This document shows, in pieces, positions 7,741-15,154 of a stretch of DNA of 64,000 bases. Both the position numbers and the translations under genes were made by a program. The notes under the pieces are model-generated. The model did not search any database and had not been told where the DNA came from. It saw only the letters and a list, made by a program, of their open reading frames with translations. The stretch lies in contig JAQTZF010000001.1 in the NCBI GenBank assembly GCA_028687915.1, positions 930,001-994,000 of the forward strand, read 5' to 3'. The DNA comes from Candidatus Daviesbacteria bacterium. GTDB taxonomy: Bacteria > Patescibacteria > Microgenomatia > Daviesbacterales > UBA10151. The first letter of the stretch is position 1, and each line of letters begins with the position of its first letter.

Positions 7741-8901
7741 ATGGTAAAAACAGTGATGATTATCGCCAAACATTTAATATATGGTGGCACAGAAAAATAT
7801 ACATTAAATTTAGTTAACTCTTTAGTAGATAAAGGAATCTCTGTAGTCCTTGTAACTAGCGGTGGTCCACTAACCTCACACATCTCATCAAATGCTAAAG
7901 TTTTTATTACCCCCATAAGTAGAAAATATAGAATAAAAGAAATTACTGAAAAAAGAATATTGGAAATAGCCAGAATCTATAAACCACAAGTCATCCACAC
8001 ACAATGCCGAACATCTTTAGTATGCAGTCAACTTGCGAGAACAACTTTAAGTATTCCTCTTGTTACACATGAACATCATATGTACAACAAAGAAGACTAC
8101 CCTTTTATAGTAAACGAATTAAATGATGGTGCAGATAAAATTATAACAATTGGTCCTTACACTGCTAAAGAATTAATAAAAAACGGATTGAAAAAAAATA
8201 AAATAATATCAATATTAAATGGTGTAGATGTCCAAAAAGTACTTCCTGTTACTGAGCAGGAACGTAAATTAGCAAGAAAGTATTTTAATTTTAACGAGAA
8301 AGATAAAGTTATTGTTTGTTTATCCAGGGTAGAACCAGGAAAAGGAATAGACAAGTTGATTAGAGGTTTTGTCAAAGTTTCAAAACAAATCCCAGAAGCA
8401 AAACTGGTAATTGCTGGTGATGATTATTGGGATCCTTTAAAAACCGACTTAAATGACATGCGAATTGCTTATAACTTACAAAAAAAGTTATTTCTATTTC
8501 CAGGGGAATATAATGTAAGAAAATACCATGCTGTTGCAGACGTCTTTTGTTATCCAGCAATTGCAAAAGGAATGGCAGTAATGGAAGCAATGGCAGCTGG
8601 ACTTCCAGTTGTTGGGAGAAAAACTATTAGAAAGCCACTAGTTGTAGAAAATAATATAAGTGGACTTATGACTAACCCCACATCTTCTTATGTTATAGAT
8701 CCTGATCAAATTGCAGAAAAATTGATTTATCTTTTAGAAAGAATTTCTTTAGCAAGAACAATGGGAAAAGCTGCTAGAGAAAGAATTGAAACAAAATTTA
8801 ATCTGGAGAATGTGGTTAAAAAAATTATGCATACTTATGAGGAAACAATATCAATAAGACATCTATCTCCTTCAAGGTTATACAGATATCTAAACCAATA
8901 A
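7741..8901 (+). CDS. GT4-family glycosyltransferase
   Basis: 386 residues, GT-B fold. Domain one has LIYGGTEKYTLNLVNSLVDK and THEHHMYNKEDYP; the linker and donor domain show VLCLSRVEPGKGIDKLI-like sequence (VIVCLSRVEPGKGIDKL) and MAVMEAMAAGLPVVGR, where the usual E-x-F-G motif is shortened to AKGMAVMEA. Cytoplasmic or membrane-peripheral transfer of a sugar to an unknown acceptor. TAGAAT five bases before ATG suggests a leaderless message. It converges with the EamA gene; the 14-base gap and flanking AT-rich inverted repeat may serve as a weak shared terminator. Confidence 0.85.
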   Translation: MVKTVMIIAKHLIYGGTEKYTLNLVNSLVDKGISVVLVTSGGPLTSHISSNAKVFITPISRKYRIKEITEKRILEIARIYKPQVIHTQCRTSLVCSQLARTTLSIPLVTHEHHMYNKEDYPFIVNELNDGADKIITIGPYTAKELIKNGLKKNKIISILNGVDVQKVLPVTEQERKLARKYFNFNEKDKVIVCLSRVEPGKGIDKLIRGFVKVSKQIPEAKLVIAGDDYWDPLKTDLNDMRIAYNLQKKLFLFPGEYNVRKYHAVADVFCYPAIAKGMAVMEAMAAGLPVVGRKTIRKPLVVENNISGLMTNPTSSYVIDPDQIAEKLIYLLERISLARTMGKAARERIETKFNLENVVKKIMHTYEETISIRHLSPSRLYRYLNQ

Positions 8902-8915
8902 CACGGTTATATTTT

Positions 8916-9770
8916 TTATATTGTTAAAAGTACAAGTCCGGCGAAGCTTAAAGTTGCCCCAAGAATTTTTTTTACCAATGAATCTCTTTCTTTAAGAAAA
9001 ATAGCTGAAAGGATTACTGTTAAAATTACACTTGATAAATTTACTGTGGTAATCTGGGAAGAATTAGATCCTGATTGTAATGCTGCAAAAAAAGTTAATG
9101 CTGAAACTGAATAAATCACACAAAGAATAATCATCTTGATTAAAATATTTTTTTGTAAAAAAACTTTCATCTGCCCAATAGATTTTGGATAAACAATTGC
9201 AATTAATATTGGAGGAATAATAAAAGACAAAGATACATAAGGGTATAGGTTAAAAGATTGCAAAAGAAGGCGGTCATTTGTAGTAGCAAAACCAAATAAT
9301 ATTGCAGCAATAAAAGCAAAAAGTTCTCCTTTGTTAAATTGAATTTTAAAATCTTTTAGTGTAACTATTAAAATACCACCTAGTAAAAGCGCAGCTCCAA
9401 AAAATTGTCCCAAACTTAAACTTTCTTTTAATAATAAAGATGAGGCAAAAACTGTAAAAAGAGCCCTGCTTGTAAATATTACAGAATATTTTGAAGCTTC
9501 TATTCTCTTTAATGAATTAAAAATAAATACATTTGCTAAAGCATAAAAGATTATACCAATAGTTAAATTAAAGATAAGAGGCTTTAGGTCTGGAAGGGAC
9601 ATGTCTGTAATGAAAAAACCAAAAATACCAATTAGTATTCCAATCAACAGCTGAAAAAATATTGAATAAGCAACAGGGTCACTATCATGATCCTTTAATA
9701 AAACTCTTTGTAATAATGTAGAAACAGCAAAGAAAGTAACACTAATTCCAATTAATATTTGCCAAGGCAT
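8916..9770 (-). CDS. EamA/DMT-superfamily transporter
   Basis: 284 residues, about ten hydrophobic helices in two five-helix EamA halves (roughly 1-135 and 145-284), e.g. VIFTSRALFTVFASSLLLKE in the first and TVNLSSVILTVILSAIFLKE in the second; both halves show the repeated LKE(S/R)xSL motif typical of EamA domains. Integral inner-membrane carrier, probably exporting or exchanging small metabolites; substrate not deducible. Transcribed alone. Confidence 0.85.
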   Translation of the reverse strand: MPWQILIGISVTFFAVSTLLQRVLLKDHDSDPVAYSIFFQLLIGILIGIFGFFITDMSLPDLKPLIFNLTIGIIFYALANVFIFNSLKRIEASKYSVIFTSRALFTVFASSLLLKESLSLGQFFGAALLLGGILIVTLKDFKIQFNKGELFAFIAAILFGFATTNDRLLLQSFNLYPYVSLSFIIPPILIAIVYPKSIGQMKVFLQKNILIKMIILCVIYSVSALTFFAALQSGSNSSQITTVNLSSVILTVILSAIFLKERDSLVKKILGATLSFAGLVLLTI

Positions 9771-9838
9771 ACATTAATTTATAACATTTTAAATATTTAA
9801 ATACTACGTCACAAATATACTAAAATAAATAAACCAAA

Positions 9839-10819
9839 TTATTTATTAAAATACTCGTATACTGCTTTAGAAATTAAAGCTATTCTATCTTGAGCTCCAG
9901 TAGGACTTTCACTTTCAGACATAACCACAATAATATAATCCCCTTTTTCAGAAAACACTATCCCGCTATCATGTTTAAACCAACCAATATCTCCTGTTTT
10001 ATTAGCTAAAATAGCCTGTTCTGGTAAATATTTTGGTAATCCATCATCAAATGTTTGTGCTTTTAGTATATCCAACATCTCAGCAGTGCTGGCTTGATCA
10101 GCTAATTCACCTTTATATAACTTTTCCCAAAATGAAGCTATATCAGAGGCACTGGATTTTGGTACATCTGTACCTTTTCCTACTGAAGAAGAGTTAAAGC
10201 CATTTTCTTTCAAAAAACTCTCAACAGAAGTAACTTTAATTTTATCTGTTAAAAGCAAGGCAGCATAATTGTGGGAAATAGTAATCATCTGCTTTATTGC
10301 CTCCGTAACAGTCATATCTATACTGCCACTGGTTAATTCTGCATCTTCCGGACCAATACCAAATTTATGATTTAAATTCGGAATATCATCTGCTAAAAGT
10401 TCATCTTTAGGTAAAGTTCCTTCTTGGATTTTTTTATAAGCAACTGCCATTACCCATAACTTATAAAGACTTCCTGTTTCATAAAGATTGCTTTCATTCT
10501 TAAAATATGATTCACCAGTTTTAAGGTTTTTTATTACTACTGAGTAATTCCCCTTGGATCCGGCCAATGCATTTTCTACCACATCCCCCAATGGACTTTT
10601 GATAATTTGATTATCCTGATTATTTATATCATTTGAATTTGCAGAAACAAATGGATCAATTAAACCAGAGGGACTACTCACACTGGCTTTTATAAAGAAG
10701 CTTGATATAAAAACTAGTAGACCTCCTACTAACATTAACATTACAAAATTCTGAAGTAATCTTCTCCTCTTCCTTCTTTGTCTTTTTATAAAAAATTTAG
10801 TTGCGAGGCGTCGTTCCAT
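9839..10819 (-). CDS. Membrane-anchored class-A beta-lactamase-fold serine hydrolase
   Basis: 326 residues. Very basic N-terminus (RQRRKRRR), a transmembrane helix at about 25-44, then the hydrolase domain. Active-site motifs: S117-L-Y-K120 (SxxK nucleophile), ITISHNYAA (S-x-N variant of SDN) and ANKTGDIGWFKHD (KTG). The domain resembles beta-lactamase2-type serine hydrolases more than a dedicated lactamase, and a clear Glu166 omega-loop equivalent is not obvious. More likely a peptidoglycan or muropeptide hydrolase/transferase facing outward than a resistance gene (inference). Confidence 0.82.
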   Translation of the reverse strand: MERRLATKFFIKRQRRKRRRLLQNFVMLMLVGGLLVFISSFFIKASVSSPSGLIDPFVSANSNDINNQDNQIIKSPLGDVVENALAGSKGNYSVVIKNLKTGESYFKNESNLYETGSLYKLWVMAVAYKKIQEGTLPKDELLADDIPNLNHKFGIGPEDAELTSGSIDMTVTEAIKQMITISHNYAALLLTDKIKVTSVESFLKENGFNSSSVGKGTDVPKSSASDIASFWEKLYKGELADQASTAEMLDILKAQTFDDGLPKYLPEQAILANKTGDIGWFKHDSGIVFSEKGDYIIVVMSESESPTGAQDRIALISKAVYEYFNK

Positions 10820-10873
10820 TTTTTACCTTAAAACATTCTAGCAGATGTAAAGTTAAAGGGTAAGTTTAAAAAA

Positions 10874-11551
10874 TTAGAATAAGTCCGGAAATGCCAATCT
10901 GATGGAATCAGGAACTTTTATTTGGTCAATTGAACTCCCAACCATAAAAGCTGCTTTCACCTCTTTAAGCTTATTATTTGGAATAGTTAGCTTAAATTTC
11001 TCTCCAGCATTAATTCTTGAATTAACAAAAGATTCAGCTTCACCTTTATATCGAAGGTCATCAAATCTCGGCCATTGGCTAAAATCTATATCATTATTGA
11101 TGAATCCTGCTTCAAATTCCTTATAGATAGCGCTAGGGAAGAATAAGTTCAATTTAAGCCTCATTAAAGCATCTTTAATTACAAATCTTGGCTCATAGGG
11201 ATGAGACCCGCTAAAACCTTTTACAAAATATTCAGCAGGTAAATCCTTGTCCCATTGAAAGTCGAGTATTAGATGATTAGCTGTAGTTTTAAACCTATCA
11301 CCTAAAGAAAAAGGCTTAACTCTTCTAATATTTCTATTATATGGATTAAACATTATACTTCCATAAGCAGGCCTATTAAAAAGAATCATATTAAGTACAG
11401 GAGAACCTAGTTCTGGTAAAAAATCCTCTGCATCTAGTACTATGCTGGATGTTTTACTTCCATGGATATCTGTTTCCATTGGAACACAAAAAGGTGAAAA
11501 AGGTTCACCTATTTTAACTCTTAAATGACTTTGAAACTGGTCTACACTCAT
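10874..11551 (-). CDS. Unrecognised 225-residue protein
   Basis: No family recognised. A soluble protein with mixed alpha/beta composition and no signal peptide or membrane helix. Notable features are LGSPVLNMILFNRPAYGSIM and the Pro/Phe-rich C-terminus ending AFPDLF. It has its own promoter (TTGACA at 11598-11603, TTATAT at 11575-11580, 17 apart) with a leader of about 20 bases and no Shine-Dalgarno. It is one of a group of single unknown genes placed between housekeeping genes throughout the window. Confidence 0.7.
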   Translation of the reverse strand: MSVDQFQSHLRVKIGEPFSPFCVPMETDIHGSKTSSIVLDAEDFLPELGSPVLNMILFNRPAYGSIMFNPYNRNIRRVKPFSLGDRFKTTANHLILDFQWDKDLPAEYFVKGFSGSHPYEPRFVIKDALMRLKLNLFFPSAIYKEFEAGFINNDIDFSQWPRFDDLRYKGEAESFVNSRINAGEKFKLTIPNNKLKEVKAAFMVGSSIDQIKVPDSIRLAFPDLF

Positions 11552-11574
11552 ATTTATGTTTTAAGTATGTGAAA

Positions 11575-11603
11575 ATATAACCTATAATAAGCTACACTGT
11601 CAA
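11575..11603 (-). promoter_or_regulatory. Promoter of the 10874-11551 gene
   Basis: Reading the minus strand, TTGACA (11603-11598) and TTATAT (11580-11575) are 17 bases apart; the overlapping TATATT is an 18-base alternative. The ATG is 23 bases further on. Confidence 0.5.
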
Positions 11604-11631
11604 GATATCTAAAGAATTAAACAAACAATTA

Positions 11632-11889
11632 TTATTGTTGGTAGAAATATTTTAACCAGAGATTTTTAAAAACAGGTAGAGTTAATGTAGAAAGCATAAA
11701 TCCAATTGCTGGAACAATAGCATTTAACCAGGGGTTTGAAACATTAATAGCATTAAGATAGAAACCTATAGCTAAATAGGTAAAAATCATCAAAACTATT
11801 CTTCTAAATAAACTTGTTTCCCAGGCTTTATCAACCTCTGCCTTCTTATTTCTCTCTTTTATTTTTAAAATTTCTTCTTCTATATTCAT
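11632..11889 (-). CDS. Small two-helix membrane protein
   Basis: 85 residues from the ATG at 11889; the longer frame to 11943 would run through the divergent promoter region, so it is rejected. The N-terminal 25 residues are charged and helical (EEEILKIKERNKKAEVDKAW), followed by two hydrophobic segments (about 30-50 and 55-75) and KNLWLKYFYQQ. A TGG-TATACT extended -10 box lies six bases before the ATG. Function unknown; small 2-TM proteins with cytoplasmic charged N-termini are common in these genomes. Confidence 0.65.
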   Translation of the reverse strand: MNIEEEILKIKERNKKAEVDKAWETSLFRRIVLMIFTYLAIGFYLNAINVSNPWLNAIVPAIGFMLSTLTLPVFKNLWLKYFYQQ

Positions 11890-11895
11890 ATTAAA

Positions 11896-11901
11896 AGTAT
11901 A
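11896..11901 (-). promoter_or_regulatory. Extended -10 box, leaderless start at 11889
   Basis: TATACT preceded by TGG on the minus strand, six bases before the start codon. Forms a divergent promoter pair with 11911-11939. Confidence 0.5.
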
Positions 11902-11910
11902 CCAAAAACC

Positions 11911-11939
11911 TTGACAATTATGACCATTAAAAGTAAATT
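11911..11939 (+). promoter_or_regulatory. Promoter deciding the start of the next gene
   Basis: TTGACA at 11911-11916 and TAAATT at 11934-11939, exactly 17 bases apart. The longest open frame of the next gene would start with this very TTG, but as a -35 box it cannot be translated from the same transcript, so the ATG at 11962 is chosen. Confidence 0.5.
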
Positions 11940-11961
11940 TCAAACACTAAATATTAAAGAT

Positions 11962-12903
11962 ATGAATTTAGAAACAGAAGCAGAAAGAAAAGAAGCATTT
12001 GTTAAGGTATACGGTGATAAATATGACTTTATAACCAACCCATTTTCCGGACCCCACAAAACAGGGTTTGATCTTTGCACATTCGACACTGAAAATAACT
12101 ATGCTTTATGGGTGAGCCGTGGTAACAATCCGGAGCTTCTTGCATACAGAGACTTCGCGATGGACCGAATTTTACCAATTCCTATTCAAAGAAAAAGATA
12201 TTTTTCAGGTAAAAATTTAAATATGGCTTCCTCAGAAATTTCTTATCCCCAGGGTGATAACCTTATTGAATGGTACTTTTTGCTTGATCAGGAACAAAAA
12301 TATTTGTCCTTTAAGAGGATAAATTTAATAATTTATACCTCCCGAGAGACAGGAAAAATTCCATTAATCAGATGTTCTTCTAGATCACGAGGCAAAGTCC
12401 CGGATAACATATTTATAACTAAAGATCCTCCAGAAAGTATTGTTACAAGTTACCAATCTGCTCCTAAATGGGTAAAAAGAGATGTTCCAAATTCCCTTTT
12501 TCTTTGTAAAGCTAATGATGCTCAAAACCCTCTTATGTTGGTTCATGATAATTATCAAGAAGAGAAACCATTTGGTTCTTTTCACATTGGAGAAAAATTT
12601 GAAAACAATGGACTATCAGTTTCTATCGGGCTTCCCGATAGTTTTCATTTTTTATTATCTATGATAAATAAAAATAGTAATTCTCATTTAGAACTAGATG
12701 CTCCCATTATTGGTTATTCTAAATTACATCAAGCCTTAGAAGGCAATTGGCAGGAATTTGCTTCTTTTCCCAGAAGATACCCTGTTAAATTTCAACTACA
12801 TAAATCAAAACAAGCAGAGAGGCCTGGTAGAACTATATCCAACCTTTTGAGCTTTTTAAAAAGAGCTTCAGCTCAATTGCTTACTAATAAGTTTACTGGT
12901 TGA
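11962..12903 (+). CDS. Unrecognised 313-residue protein
   Basis: No family recognised. Soluble, mixed composition, with no signal or membrane helix. Start set by the promoter at 11911-11939. Visible features: NPFSGPHKTGFDLCTFDTEN near the N-terminus, a central ITKDPPESIVTSYQSAPKW, and a basic C-terminal tail (KSKQAERPGRTISNLL). A perfect 8-bp hairpin followed by T-rich DNA lies inside it at 12623-12641. The gene overlaps the convergent nucleotidyltransferase gene by 36 bases. Confidence 0.65.
   Translation: MNLETEAERKEAFVKVYGDKYDFITNPFSGPHKTGFDLCTFDTENNYALWVSRGNNPELLAYRDFAMDRILPIPIQRKRYFSGKNLNMASSEISYPQGDNLIEWYFLLDQEQKYLSFKRINLIIYTSRETGKIPLIRCSSRSRGKVPDNIFITKDPPESIVTSYQSAPKWVKRDVPNSLFLCKANDAQNPLMLVHDNYQEEKPFGSFHIGEKFENNGLSVSIGLPDSFHFLLSMINKNSNSHLELDAPIIGYSKLHQALEGNWQEFASFPRRYPVKFQLHKSKQAERPGRTISNLLSFLKRASAQLLTNKFTG
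12623..12641 (+). other. Perfect intragenic hairpin followed by T-rich DNA
   Basis: CTATCGGG, loop CTT, CCCGATAG, then TTTTCATTTTTTATT. It looks like an intrinsic terminator but lies in the open reading frame of the 11962-12903 gene, whose frame continues without interruption. Confidence 0.5.
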
Positions 12904-13299
12904 GTATCCACCTACTCGTGGTGTAACAATTATAACTTTTGCATTAACTAATTTAGCTGCTCTTTTTTTATATTCAATGTTTGAATCCCCTTTGGTAGTA
13001 GCAATAAAATCTGGTTTAATTTTTTTTACCAACAAATCAAACCTGTTGTTATTCATATTGCTTGGTAATGAAATTACCTCATCTACATATTTTAATGATG
13101 ATAAAACTTCTGCTCTTATTTTTTGAGAATTTATTGGTCTACCCTCACCTTTCATCTGACTTATGCGTTTATCGCTTTCTAATAAAACAATTAATTTATC
13201 ACCCAAAGCTTTGGCTTTTTTTAAAAATCTAATGTGGCCAACATGCAAAATATCAAAACATCCACCCACTAAAACAATTTTTTCTGAAGAGTCTTTCAT
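12868..13299 (-). CDS. Cytidylyltransferase-like nucleotidyltransferase (RfaE/TagD type)
   Basis: 143 residues, the size of a single nucleotidyltransferase domain. GGCFDILHVGHIRFLKKAK contains the catalytic H-x-G-H; IRAEVLSSLKYVDEVI and the C-terminal YSTSKLI (counterpart of the I-S-S-T-x-I motif) complete the fold. It resembles the C-terminal domain of RfaE (HldE) and glycerol-3-phosphate cytidylyltransferases, which join NTP to a sugar or polyol phosphate. Substrate unknown. TATAAT (13307-13312) is seven bases before ATG, so leaderless expression is likely. Confidence 0.83.
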   Translation of the reverse strand: MKDSSEKIVLVGGCFDILHVGHIRFLKKAKALGDKLIVLLESDKRISQMKGEGRPINSQKIRAEVLSSLKYVDEVISLPSNMNNNRFDLLVKKIKPDFIATTKGDSNIEYKKRAAKLVNAKVIIVTPRVGGYSTSKLISKQLS

Positions 13300-13525
13300 G
13301 GCTAAGATTATACAACAAAGCTTACTTCATTTGCTTTATATCTTATAATATGCTACACTACATGAAGTTGATTTAAAAACTCGAGCTATTCGAAGTATTA
13401 TTTCCTTTTTTACTGTTGGTTTTTTATACAGTCGCTATATGGTTAGCAGGATTAAATTTTTGATAGTAGCTCCTAAATCCTGTTAATTAATTTCTCAAGA
13501 TTTATATTTTTTTCTTCAATCAGAA

Positions 13526-13553
13526 TTGTCCTGTGCAGTAATGTTTTTATACA
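13526..13553 (+). promoter_or_regulatory. Promoter of the DEVD-box helicase gene
   Basis: TTGTCC at 13526-13531 and TATACA at 13548-13553, 16 bases apart. An interrupted inverted repeat (CCTGTG ... CACAGG) brackets the -10 region. Transcription would start near 13560 and leave about 30 bases of leader before the ATG at 13592. Confidence 0.45.
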
Positions 13554-13591
13554 CAGAACACAGGATAAATCGCAATAAATTTTTTAAAATT

Positions 13592-14818
13592 ATGTATCAA
13601 AATCGTTATAATTCAAATAGATCAAATAACAGGCCTTCTTATGGAGGTTCCTCACGTTACCCAAGAAGACAAAACAGTGGTTATGGTAATCAAGCACGAA
13701 AATCCAGCTTAGGCAACAACATCAGCCTATTTATTAAAAAAGCAGAACCCTTAATGGAAGAGGTTGGAGAGAATGTTACTCACACCAGTTTTAACGATTT
13801 TGAAATAATTGATGCATTAAAACAAAATATCTTAGCCAAGGGCTATGATGTTCCTACTCCAATTCAAGACCAGGCAATTGATCCAATTTTAGAAGGCAGG
13901 GATTTAATAGGATTAGCTAATACCGGAACCGGTAAAACAGCAGCTTTTTTAATTCCGCTTATTAATAAAATATATAAAGATAGAACACAAGGTGCTTTGA
14001 TTGTTGTTCCAACCAGGGAATTAGCTGTTCAAATTTTAGAAGAATTTAGAAGTTTAACTTTAGATATGAAGATATCATCTGCTTTGGCAATTGGTGGATC
14101 AAATTTAGAAAGACAAATCAGAGATGTTAAAAGAGTACCTCATGTTGTGATTGGAACCCCAGGAAGATTAAAAGATTTGATTGAAAGAAGAGCCTTAGAC
14201 CTTTCTGATTACTCTACTTTTATCCTTGATGAAGTAGATTTAATGGTTGATATTGGCTTTATTGCTGATGTTAAATACTTTGTATCTCTTTTACCAGAAG
14301 TTAGACAATCACTCTTCTTTTCAGCAACTATCTCACCAAAGATTCAGGAAATTATCAGGATTTTTGTTAACGACCCAGTAACTATTTCTGTTAAGACCAC
14401 AGATACATCCAAAAATATTGACCAAGATGTAGTTTTAGTAGAAAATGGCGCAAAGAAAATCGAGCAATTACATGACCTTTTAATTAAAGATGGTTTTGAT
14501 AAAGTGTTAATCTTTGGCAGAACTAAAAGGGGTGTTGAAACTTTAAACAGAGAACTTGAAACCAGAGGATTTAGAGTTGGGGCAATTCATGGTAATAAAA
14601 CACAAGGGTATAGACAAAGAATATTACAAAGCTTTAAACAAGATGAAATTCAAATTCTTTTAGCAACAGATGTTGCTGCCAGAGGCTTGGATATTCCAAA
14701 TGTTTCTCATGTTATAAACTATGAATTACCAGAAACTTATGAAGATTATATTCACAGAATTGGTAGAACTGGAAGAGCTGGAAAAGTTGGTTCTGCTTTA
14801 ACTTTTGTCAGCAGATAA
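13592..14818 (+). CDS. DEAD-box-family RNA helicase (DEVD variant)
   Basis: 408 residues from ATG 13592; the longer frame begins in the -35 box and is rejected. The N-terminal 45 residues are Arg/Asn/Ser/Gly/Tyr-rich, a disordered RNA-binding tail. Then come the Q motif (PTPIQDQAIDP), motif I ANTGTGKTAAF, PTRELAVQ, TPGRL, motif II DEVD in place of DEAD, SAT, RGLDIP and HRIGRTGRAG. The protein ends just after motif VI, so the basic tail normally at the C-terminus is at the N-terminus instead. ATP-dependent RNA unwinding in ribosome assembly or mRNA decay is the likely role. Confidence 0.93.
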   Translation: MYQNRYNSNRSNNRPSYGGSSRYPRRQNSGYGNQARKSSLGNNISLFIKKAEPLMEEVGENVTHTSFNDFEIIDALKQNILAKGYDVPTPIQDQAIDPILEGRDLIGLANTGTGKTAAFLIPLINKIYKDRTQGALIVVPTRELAVQILEEFRSLTLDMKISSALAIGGSNLERQIRDVKRVPHVVIGTPGRLKDLIERRALDLSDYSTFILDEVDLMVDIGFIADVKYFVSLLPEVRQSLFFSATISPKIQEIIRIFVNDPVTISVKTTDTSKNIDQDVVLVENGAKKIEQLHDLLIKDGFDKVLIFGRTKRGVETLNRELETRGFRVGAIHGNKTQGYRQRILQSFKQDEIQILLATDVAARGLDIPNVSHVINYELPETYEDYIHRIGRTGRAGKVGSALTFVSR

Positions 14819-14820
14819 GA

Positions 14821-15153
14821 TCATTCAATATCCATCAATTCAACTTCAAAGATTAGTGTAGCATTTGGTGGAATAACACCACCTGCTCCTGATTCTCCAT
14901 AAGCTAGGGAGCTTGGAATAGTTAATTTTCTTTTTCCACCTTTTTTCATACCAATTACACCCATATCCCAACCTTCTATCACCTGTCCTACACCAATTCT
15001 GGTTTTAAAGGGATCTCCTCTATCATAAGAGCTATCAAATTTTGTACCATTTTCCAAGGTTCCCAGGTAATGAATAGAGATATAATCTCCACCTTTTACT
15101 TCTTCCCCTTTCCCCACCTCTATATCTTCTACTATTAGTTTTGAATTACTCAT
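14821..15153 (-). CDS. FKBP-type peptidyl-prolyl cis-trans isomerase
   Basis: About 110 residues, a single FKBP domain: ISIHYLGTLENGTKFDSSYD, VIEGWDMGVIGMKKGGKRKL, AYGESGAGGVIPPNATLIFEVEL. These include the aromatic and D-x-x-x-x-x-R drug/substrate pocket positions of the family. Cytoplasmic prolyl isomerase; no signal peptide. Start set at ATG 15153, directly after the stop of the MFS gene (TAA at 15155-15157), so it follows the transporter in one operon. The trigger factor in this window lacks its own FKBP domain, so this enzyme may supply prolyl isomerase activity (inference). Confidence 0.92.
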   Translation of the reverse strand: MSNSKLIVEDIEVGKGEEVKGGDYISIHYLGTLENGTKFDSSYDRGDPFKTRIGVGQVIEGWDMGVIGMKKGGKRKLTIPSSLAYGESGAGGVIPPNATLIFEVELMDIE

Positions 15154-15154
15154 A

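Noticed and set aside
8902..8935. Bidirectional terminator between the convergent GT4 and EamA genes
   Set aside because: There is an AT-rich imperfect inverted repeat, but its stem is weak and not clearly better than chance in this AT-rich DNA.
9839..10819. Beta-lactamase resistance gene
   Set aside because: SxxK, SxN and KTG are present, but the omega-loop Glu is not evident and these motifs are shared with peptidoglycan hydrolases and transpeptidases.
11911..11961. TTG start and N-terminal extension of the 11962-12903 gene
   Set aside because: The TTG is part of a TTGACA box with a -10 at the correct 17-base distance, so the extension would precede the transcription start.
13313..13525. 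Possible small RNA or short gene in the 13.3-13.5 kb gap
   Set aside because: Only tiny reading frames (15 codons or fewer) and no stable GC-rich stem; nothing beyond the helicase promoter is supportable.
13526..13591. N-terminal extension of the DEVD helicase to the TTG at 13526
   Set aside because: That TTG forms the -35 box TTGTCC; the ATG at 13592 starts the Arg/Asn-rich tail.
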